From Dillenia suffruticosa (Eukaryota; Streptophyta; Magnoliopsida; Dilleniales; Dilleniaceae), in contig JAVTVX010000027.1 of the NCBI GenBank assembly GCA_033439265.1, forward strand, positions 13,345,001 through 13,409,000: a stretch of 64,000 nucleotides of DNA, given 5' to 3'. Both the position numbers and the translations under genes were made by a program. Positions within the stretch are counted from its first letter, which is position 1, and each line of letters starts with the position of its first letter. The notes under the pieces are model-generated. The model did no database searches, was not told the origin of the DNA, and was given only the letters and a program-made list of their open reading frames with translations. Below, one piece after another: positions 37,131 to 46,533 of the stretch.

Positions 37131-38794
37131 AGAGGTTCTGCTTGGATTGAATTTATAATATATCATTTTCACAAACAAATTTTTAAAATCTCGCTTTCGC
37201 GCTTTTTCTCCCGCCTCTTTTTTCATTATCGCGTTTTTTAATTTCTCATAATTTTTTTTATACTTTTAATTAATAGCTCCTTATGATTTTTATTACTTAC
37301 TTACGAAATATTTACTAACTAGTTACTACATTTCATAATTTTTTTACCCTTTTTTTCTCTCTATTTTTCTTAGTCACTATATTATTATACTCATTGCCTC
37401 CATTTTTCTATGGTTCTCATGCAATATAATTTTTAGAATTAATTTTTAGAATTTATTAATTTTTTCATATCTATACTCTTACAACTCCTTATAAGTAGTA
37501 GAGTATTCAAGATTTATCTTGCCAGATTAATCTAAATAAACAAATGATTAAATCTAGTTTTTATTTAAATTTTCATATCAAAATACCAATTATACTGTTT
37601 CCATTTGTTAATATCATTATACTCATTTATTACATGATAAATAAACCACATAATAAAGTCTTTACTATGATTTACTATAAAGTTTCAACCATAATTGATT
37701 TGTTCTTCGAACATATTACATTCACTTCATATGAAATAGTATATAGGATATTAGAGTTTAATATTTATATACATATATATATATGACAGTATATACTTAC
37801 ACTCGCAAATGAGTCACTATTGAGTAGTATGTATTAAATAATATATATCTATAGTATTTGTTATCTATTTTAAGAATAATATTTTAAAAAAAATAATATC
37901 AAATTATGTAACAATAAATTTAAGAAGGTTGTACCACTCACCAACAACTAACAATATCGTGTTTATTAGTTGTACTACTCACTAACAATATCCATCTCAC
38001 CCACTAACAAGTGATATGATAAGATAAAACAAATATTTGCTCAATTGCTCAATTACCATTGTTGACATTTAGGCACCAAGACAAAGTTAATGTTGCTAGG
38101 GGCGAACATAAAATTTATATTGCACTAGTTACATTATTCTTTGATAGATACTCAATGCCAGATTTAATCTACTTCAATGATTAAAGTAACCAATTTTAGA
38201 AAAACGCAATTGATGTTTAGGTAATACCTCTTAATTCAGTTTAACAAAATTTGACAATAAAGAATCCAAAATTTTCGTCCCAATTTTGTCAAAGACAGAA
38301 CATCATACACAATGAATTTTATTTTTCAAGCGGTTTGATTAATTTTGTTAAAACTATCATATCATCTTCCAACCATAATGAGACAATGAATTTTAATGAA
38401 TTTTATTGAATTTGATGGTAAGGTGGTTTGATTTTTCTAACACAAAGTCAATTTAATTTAATAATTGTTTTAAATTGTTTTATATTGTTTTGTTTAAATA
38501 GAAACAAAGAGAGTAAAAAAGAAAAAAAAGGAGAAATAAACATATAGTAAATAAGTAACATGATAATTTGGCGCAACAACTAAATTTTTCGCGGTTGAAA
38601 CAAAAAACAAATAAAAAATTTTGGCGGTTGATTGATACCAAAATATAAAATGTTTTTGGACTTTAACAAAATTTACTGCCTAATTTTTGTGAGAATTGTT
38701 TGATTGATTAAATATTATTATAAATTTTAAATAATAATATTAATAATTTAAAATAATAATATATAAATTACTAATTCAATAATATACTAATTTA

Positions 38795-39000
38795 CGCGAG
38801 CGCTTCCATGCGTGCATGCCTCATGCTAGGGCGCCCGCGTTGGCATGGCCGGGCGCTCGTGCAGAGGCTTGCATGCGCTGTTGCCCTACGCGGGGGCATA
38901 TGCCACTAATGCCATGCGGGCGCCCACTCACACATTTGCATGGGCCATGCATGCCACGCAGGCGCCCTTGTAGGCATGCATCATAGGGTGAGCACTAGCC
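38795..39000. repeat. GC-rich island 3 in the CACTA interior
   Basis: It starts with GCGAGCGCTTCCATGCGTGC and contains GGGCGCCCGCG, GCCGGGCGCTCG and ACGCAGGCGCCC. The vocabulary is the same as in islands 1 and 2, again bounded by AT-rich DNA. Confidence 0.75.
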
Positions 39001-40129
39001 TTTCAATCAATAATGCTATAATTAATATATAAAAAATTTTAAATATGAATTATGTAGAATAATGGTATAATTAATATTATTAATTTAAATAATGTAATAA
39101 TATAAAATTAAAGGTTTTTAATATAATTTAGTAATAATATTATAACATAACATAGTAACAATATTACAGTAATAGTTTGTAACAGAAACAAAAATACAAA
39201 TGAAAATATAAAATTTTTTATGATAAAATAAAAAAAAGAGCGGTAGATTAAAATAAAATTAAACTCTAAGGTGATAAAAACTTGATGATCTAAGGGCAGT
39301 AAAAAAGTTAAAAAAAAAAGGGAAAAAATTGATGGGTTTTTAAAAATTTTGAAAATTTATTTGGGCGGTAAAATAAACCAAATATTCTATAAATCATTCC
39401 TCTGAACTCTCTTTCCCTTCCTCCCCTCAAAACCTCTCATCTCCGCTCAAAACTTTTGCTTATGAATAAACCAAAATCTTTGTGAAGCGGGTAATCACAT
39501 ATTTTTTTAAAATAAAATTTGGATTATATTATATTTTGAAATATTTTAAATTTTCACTGTTTATACTCATTTTGGATGAATTAAACGAAAGATGAGTATT
39601 TTTTAAAAATCACAACCATCCCACCACAACTTGACTTTGAAGAAAACCAATCATTTGGTTTAGTTCAGATTTAAGTACGAATATTATTTCTTTATTTTCA
39701 TACAATAATACTAATTTCAATTTCATTTTTGTTTTTAATAATAATCCGAATTATTTGTATTCTTAGCTCCCAACCAACAATCATTATCTCTACATGATTG
39801 CATCCAAAAGATAATATTTTTATTTATAACAATTTTTATTTTTATGAATGGATTGACATACTCCATCCAGTAAATATAATATTTTTTTATAACCCTTTTT
39901 ATGAATAGATTGACATGAACATTGATATTGCGACTCAAGTATTTTTAGGGCAGAAGATATGCTGAAGAGAAGAGAAGAGAAGATATATAGTTATTTGATA
40001 TATAATATTTTTTTTTCTTATTCTATTAATGTATCAATCATTCTCAATAATACAAGATGTTATATTATTTTAGTAATTTCTTTATTTTATAGTTTATAAC
40101 ATTTCTTAAAATGTCAGCACGTGTGGTAA

Positions 40130-40726
40130 TCGTACAGTATGTGACAACTGACGAAATATTAATATTTGCTAACGGATAAATGACAACATTAACCGATATA
40201 ACATATGAACATATGTACTAACCGACCATAAATAACTAACCGACGATAAAAGGTAACAATTGTGGTAATCGAGTAGTAACTGAGTGGTAACCGACGATAA
40301 AAGTTATAATATTTCCTAACATATAAATAACCATTTTTAAATGACAGTTACATTTCTTAACAGTTATGTAGTAATCGACGATAAAAGATAATACTTGTGC
40401 TAACCGAGTGATAATAACTGAGTCGTAATCGAGTGGTAATCAAAATTAAGTAGTAACTAAGTAGTAGCCAAATAGTAACCGAATGGTAATTGAAAATAAA
40501 ATATAATAATTTTTATCCATACTTAGCATAATTTTACCGACACTTTCTGACCGTCACTATAAATATATGACATATTCCGACGGTAATTAAGATTGTCGGC
40601 ATAAACCTATCCCGACTGGTGTATAGCCAACTAAAATCCTATCCGTTGGAGAAGGATCTGCTAACGGTTTTAGTTGATTTACCAGACTATTTTCGTCCGT
40701 CTGAATAAGTCATTTATTTTGTAATG
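40130..40726. repeat. Right subterminal and terminal region of the CACTA element
   Basis: It carries repeated ACCGACGATAAAAG (about 40220-40385) and GTGGTAATCGAGTAGTAACTG-like words. These are followed by TGACCGTCACTATAA, CCGACGGTAA and CTAACGGTTTTAG, and the terminal ATTTTGTAATG. They mirror the left subterminal motifs in inverse orientation. Confidence 0.7.
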
Positions 40727-40729
40727 GTC

Positions 40730-41265
40730 TGTTATTTGAAATATGTCATACAAGCCTTTTCTCAAATCATCCATACGTTGCCATGGTTAAGTATGGGTAA
40801 ATTTTTCTGCAATGCGCAAGGATTAGCGCCAAATGTTCATTTCTTTTTCTGTCCTTTCTTTTCATTACATCATGCCATAATTCACAATTAGCTTAGAAGC
40901 TTTGGTCAATTTATTGAAAAAAAGTTGCATGCATATCCTATTTTGTGCTACATTTGCATTTTTTATTCTCATTTAGTTGTACTGTTTTGTCAGAATTTAT
41001 TCAACACATTCATTTACTATATCTTTCATTCCATGCATGTGCCTGACATTTTTTTTCCCTGTTATTCTTTCTTCAACTGTAAAGTTCTTTGGATCATATT
41101 AAACTTGCGGAGAAATTACCAGAGTTGAGACAGTTAGAATATTAAATTTATTAAACATCTTTAGGCATAACATTATACAAGTATTTTTTAGGGTTTTAAT
41201 ATTATATGTTCAGTATTAAATTAAAATATTGAGATTTCATTTTATAAAAATTCAATTTCTTTTAC
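40730..41265. other. AT-rich DNA right of the CACTA insertion, no gene seen
   Basis: Before the insertion this continued the sequence left of 33954. No protein features are seen; the hydrophobic frame at 40925-41128 is low complexity. Confidence 0.45.
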
Positions 41266-41269
41266 AAAA

Positions 41270-41990
41270 CTAACCAAAACAATCTAAATTTAAATCCAAA
41301 CGTGTTTAAATAAGCAAATTAAATCTAAATATATTTAAATATAATATACATTCTTTCCCATTTTCACATATTTTCTATTTAAATACAATATATTCAGTGT
41401 TAAATCCAATTCTAACTATTTAAATTAAATATATGAATATTCTTATTCTTATACAATTCTAGATTAAATAAAAACAGTTATACCTCAACTTAAATTATAT
41501 TAAATATTAAATCATAATTGGTTTTGGTTTATTGTTTAATATTATCATATTTTATCACAATTTAGTTTTCTATTCGAATATTAAATATCTAAATATGGAA
41601 ATTCAAATATACCACAGTTCAGTTCAATTTTAATCTTTTCATAATATTTTAACAGTTAAATTATTTACCAAATTATGTCTTTTGATGATATCTGACTCTT
41701 TCTCGCAACCCCACAAAAATTTTTACAAAAATTTATTTATTTAGACAAACAGATCCCATATAAAATTTTTTTAGTCATTTGCACATAATTTCCATACCAA
41801 CCCCAAACAAAGCAACGCAAAAAAAAAAATAAAAACATTTTCATGCCTCGTCATCCGGGGCATACTACTCCGTCCAATTTACTAGAACAAAACCACGATA
41901 TCGTTCTTCGTAACATAGAACCACCCTGTGGCTCGCCACCAACAGAACCATGTTGTCGTTCTGCGAAGTGCAAAATCACTTTATCTTTTT
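41270..41990. repeat. AT-rich spacer plus inverted-repeat array, copy E
   Basis: The spacer 41278-41600 matches 45410-45740 and, more weakly, 27300-27480. The part from 41740 repeats the order seen at 27600 and 28330. It ends in array units at about 41885-41990 (AGAACCATGTTGTCGTTCTGC). It leads directly into the truncated PF04195-like copy. Confidence 0.7.
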
Positions 41991-43220
41991 GCGGCACACT
42001 TTCTTAGACAAAAAACAGATATCAAAATTTCAAAATCAAATCTCAGATGACAGAAGCTCAATAAACTAGCAACAGCTACTATCAACCTCCATGCACTAAG
42101 AATAATTAAGGTTGGAAATATATTTCAACCTCTCGTAACAACAACCAAGGGACCTAAATAAGGAACATGTACACCATATCTTACATACTCCTTATACATA
42201 GGAACCGATCTCTCTCCCATTACATTCGCTTTTTCATCATCCTCTCTAGGTAATCTTAAATGAAAATCACCCCCTAAACCCATCTCTTTGGCTGTGGCCT
42301 CCAATTCTTTCAACGTCATTGTACTCTTAATGTCACTTATTCTGCCTCATTTTTCCATTGTGCAGTAACAATCAACCTGCACTCTGTGTGAAACTAAACC
42401 TAAAATGTTTTACTTTCCTTTGGAATTTCTGACGACACAACAAAGAATATCATGAAAAATACCAACATATAAATTCTATAAAATTCAACTATTTTGCTCT
42501 GTAACAAAAGAAAGAAAACAAAAAAATAATAAAAAACACTGAATCAAACTCAATCAACTCAACAATAGTACCACTTGCATACTCTGTGCATTTATACTGT
42601 TTCATTCAGATATCCAGATAAAAACCATTCGCTGTATACAACAAAGTAAAGAAAGCAACAGAATAGATACCAATATATTAACTCAACAAAACCAATAAAT
42701 TCCTGGACCCACTTATCTTTTTTTTCCTTCAACGATTATTTTTAAAAAATGTTTTACTCTGTCAAGGAGGTAAGAAAACAATAACCCTCCATGTGCCACA
42801 CAAACTAAACGATACTTACTTCGTGCTTCAATTAACAACTGTTCTCTTCAAAAAATTATTTCTCTGCACTACTCTCCACTTTGCACAACCAACAAATGCA
42901 ACAGACAAACGACACCAACGAAGCAAGAAATACCCTCTGAACAAACAAACCTATCAAGCAAATGAAGATATACACTGTGAAAGGGATACAATAAAAGAAT
43001 ACCAAAAGGATAGGAGTAAAATGAAGTGAGAAAAAGAAAAGACAACTGGCCAAAGAAACCAAAAAGGCGTATCCCGGAAGATATCAATAAAGTTCAAAAA
43101 ACTCATTTCTTTTGCGTAACTCTCTTTCCTATCACTTATTGTCGGCATTTATTGCGACTGACCTATTTCATTGTCCTAAGCTCTCGTTATTAGATTTACA
43201 TCCATTGCATCTTATTAGCA
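41990..43220 (-). pseudogene. Truncated second copy of the PF04195-like gene and its upstream region
   Basis: On the minus strand 42319-42125 encodes a piece with KEMGLGGDFHLRLPRE and VPMYKEYVRYGVHVPYLGP. It is plainly homologous to the block at 31320-31150 of the first copy. The match continues to the SFCHLRFDFE part near 42010, then stops at array sequence. The acidic and coiled-coil parts (29250-30990 in copy one) are missing. The upstream part to 43220 matches 31890-32290. Confidence 0.7.
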
Positions 43221-43489
43221 ACACTTTTTTCAATTTCTTTAATTCTTAAATTTTACGTGCCATCTTTAAATTATGGATTTTTTTGTGTTTTTTAATTTTA
43301 AATTATTAAATATTATAGTTTAAAATTATTAATATTTCTATAATTCAATTTTTACAGAAACATTAATATTATCTAATTTTTTTCATCTTTATTTGGATAC
43401 TTAATGTTAAATAATTATTTAAATATTTAAATAATATGTATGATAAAAAAATAAGAAATAAAAACTATAATTTGAAAAATACTACAACT

Positions 43490-44420
43490 TATTGCCCATG
43501 CCTCTTGTGCTTCCCTCCGCAGCACCGTGTGGTAGCTCTACCAACAACTGAATCACTTAGTGATTCTGCCAACCGCAGCACCGCGTGCCCGTTCTGCAAA
43601 CAGCAGAACCACGTGAAAGTTCTGCTAACTGCAGAACCATGACAGTTCCACCAATCATAGAAAGAGAATGGTTCTACATACAAAGCACAAAATAATTTAA
43701 TATTCAATTTTATATTTTAAAAAATTTTAAATTTTAATTTAATATTATAATTACAATTTAATATTACAAATTACTATTAATACTAAAAAAATATTAATAT
43801 TATAAGAATTAAATATTTAAAATATCTTGTGTTTTATTCTAAAACCTAAGGTATTGATATTTAATATATTAAAATGTAAATACTAAAATTTATATATTAA
43901 AAAGTTTTACAATTACCAAAAAATAAAAAAATAAACAAAACAAAAATATAAAAAGGGTTTTAAAAAAACCAAATTTGAAAAATTATTATAAGAAATTAAA
44001 AATTATATAACTTTAATTTCTATTCAAATTAAAATATAATAATTTTAAAAATTATTAAGATTGGTAACTTGGTTGCTTTTAATGCATATTCACTATCTCT
44101 CTAAACTACTTGGCTTTCGTCAATGAAGGCCTGCAGTGCTACATAGCACAACAACATATTTCTGTTATATACTTTGTAACAGAAGTAAAAAATAGATTTT
44201 TTTTTTTAAACTAAAACACATTAATTTGTAAAAACACAAATTCAACTTCAAAATAATAACTATAAATATATTAATCATAAATTTTTTAATATTACAAATA
44301 ATTATTTAACAAGTACTCAACTATTTGAATATATATAACAATCCACATAGCAGAACAATATGCATACCAAAACCATATGGCTCTGCATAGCAGAACCATG
44401 ATGTTCTCCGTACCATTTTA
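43490..44420. repeat. Inverted-repeat array block F with one leader of the block A type
   Basis: Arrays occur at about 43500-43680 (GTTCTGCAAACAGCAGAACC) and 44342-44412. A leader resembling those at 12156-15694 starts at about 44058. It has TTGGTTGCTTTTAATGCA, then TTCACTATCTCTC and TTCGTCAATGAAGG before CTACATAGCA. This links the array blocks left and right of the Helitron and CACTA insertions into one family. Confidence 0.75.
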
Positions 44421-45404
44421 TTATTTGAATATTCAATTTTTTAGAATATTAAAATTTATTTATTTAGATATTTGGTATTTTTTTAAACAAAATATCAAAA
44501 TTCTAATATAAAATATGAAAATATTAAATGATGAATCAAAACAATATTATGGATTTGTTTATTTAAATTGACTATTAAACTTTTTATCATTGACAATTAT
44601 ATAAAAATAAAAATTAACAAATTAAATATATAATTTTAAATATATAGCACGCACCCCGCGCACAATACAAGCCATATTTTGTCACCCTTCTTTCTATATA
44701 GAAAAAATGGCCTAAAAAATAAAAAAAAATAATATATATATATATGCACAAGAACTCAAAAACAATTATATCCGTTAAACATAACATATTTTTTTTCCAG
44801 ATATAATTTTTTTAATATATAATTTATTTAATTTTAAATAAATATCTACATATTTAAATTAAATATTTAAATATATATATATGTATATATTCTTATAAAA
44901 TTTTAAATTGCATATTCATATTTATAAGTTTTGGTATTTCTTTATTATTTGATATTTTTATATTTTATTTTATAATTAACATTTTGTTTGAAACTCCAAT
45001 TTTAAAAGTTTTAATTAGAGAAAAATTAAAATTACTAGAGTAAAGGTTTTAGATAGACTGTAATTCTTAAAAACATTAAAAAACTAATTTGAATACTCCA
45101 TGGTTAATTCTAGGCAATTCCTACATTACTCGAAAAAAATAAAAAGAGATTTAACTTATAAAGTTAGATTACTTATATATAAATTGATCAGCGCAAACTC
45201 AAAGAGAATGCCAATCAAAAAAATATTTAATTTATTATATGAATTTTTAAATAACCAAATATAGCGTACTTATTGTTAAATGATTATTTAAATATTTTGT
45301 AATTCTACACTACACTACACAAAAAATTAACCAATAATATTTAATTCTATTTTAACAAATAACTTTTAATATATAACAGACACACCATGCACAATACATT
45401 TTTA
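44421..45404. other. AT-rich DNA, no gene seen
   Basis: No coding signal is seen. Two related words, TATATAGCACGCACCCCGCGCACAATAC at about 44640 and ATATAACAGACACACCATGCACAATAC at about 45369, suggest a local duplication of about 730 bp. Confidence 0.45.
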
Positions 45405-45850
45405 ATATAGAAATTTAAATTCACACGTATTTAAATAAACAACTCGGATCTAAATATATTTAAATATAACATACATTTTTTTCCCATTTTAATGTATTTT
45501 TTATTGTTATATAATATATTTAATATTAAATGAAAATCTAACTATATAAATTAAATTTTTTTGTATTTTTCTTCTTATACGATTCTAGATTAGATAAAGA
45601 TGTGTATAACTCTACTTGAATTACATTAAATATTTAATAATAATTTAGTTTTAGTTTATTATTTAATATTATCACATTCTATTTTAATTTAATATTCTAA
45701 TTCGATTTCAAATATCTAAATATACATATCCAAATATATTATATGTAATTCTACTAAAGGCGGGACCATTTCTGGTTCTCCAAAACACAAAACCATCTTG
45801 TGGATCTGCAAAACGCAGAATTTCATTTTCGTCCTATACAGCACGGATCT
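45405..45850. repeat. Last AT-rich spacer plus array copy, next to the CAMTA promoter
   Basis: Bases 45410-45740 match 41278-41600. A short array follows (AAACCATCTTGTGGATCTGCAAAACGCAG at about 45790-45820). This is the rightmost unit of the family, about 240 bases from the first GC-richer promoter sequence. Confidence 0.65.
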
Positions 45851-46533
45851 ATTTTATAAAATTAAAACCAAAAGAAAGATCGGAAAAAAAATAAATAAAC
45901 ATATTTAATTTTATTTTAAACACTTTTTCAATTAACGTATATCCAAAAATTAATTTTATTTTGGGTTTCATTTCATTGGTATTATAAAAAAAATTATATT
46001 TCTCCTAAAATTGAAACTAATATAAATTTTATTAAATCATACCAGATAATTTTTCTCATTTTATAGCCAAAATCAATATTTTACACCACAATGCGCGGTG
46101 TACTTCCCTTGGTTGTTATTATTCACGGTCAATGCACACAAAATACACAAACGTATCGGACGCGTGAGGGAAGGTGCGAACGGAGCGCAGAAATCGAAGA
46201 GGAAATGAACAATAACGGAAAACGTGAAGGATGGGGGCACAAAAGGAAATTCAACTCACTCCAAAGGGAAAGCCCCCATCCCAGATCTCCCCTCCCCGAT
46301 TATCACGTAAAAAGGTAACTCCGAGTCCTACCTTACTCATGCGCGTAACTCGTTCGGTCTCAGACCGTCAGAACTGATTTCAACTTCGGCGGCCACTTCT
46401 TTCTCTCTCTCTCCAGCTGATCTAAATCCTATCCCTAATCATCGTTCTCATCACATCAGTCTTTCATCGCAACTCAACTCTCAAGACAAGGGTTTTCCCT
46501 CCGGAATTCAATTCTCACGAGAAAAGTTCAGTC
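45851..46533 (+). promoter_or_regulatory. CAMTA promoter and 5' leader with three CGCG boxes
   Basis: The composition changes from AT-rich to mixed near 46080, consistent with a gene start. Three matches to the CAMTA-binding consensus vCGCGb occur: GCGCGG at 46093-46098, ACGCGT at 46160-46165 and GCGCGT at 46341-46346. A CT-rich leader (TTCTTTCTCTCTCTCTCC) lies at about 46399-46416 and resembles plant 5' UTRs. No clear TATA box is placed, and the transcription start is not determined. Confidence 0.6.

Larger units (their letters stand above)
33954..40726. mobile_element. CACTA (En/Spm-type) DNA transposon, non-autonomous, about 6.8 kb
   Basis: The left end is CACTACAAAAT (33954-33964). The right end is ATTTTGTAATG (40716-40726), its inverse with one mismatch. 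GTC stands immediately outside both ends (33951-33953 and 40727-40729), the 3-bp target duplication expected of CACTA elements. Subterminal regions on both sides carry GACGGT/ACCGTC and TAACGGT words in both orientations, the usual transposase-binding type of arrangement. Inside I find no frame resembling TNP1/TNP2 transposase; all frames are short and AT-driven. The interior includes a degenerate tandem repeat and three GC-rich islands. It inserted into the array family, near block D. Confidence 0.85.

Noticed and set aside
46080..46105. TACACC...GGTGTA hairpin near 46082-46102 as a Helitron terminal hairpin
   Set aside because: No CTRRT follows within about 15 bases and the adjacent sequence looks like promoter DNA.
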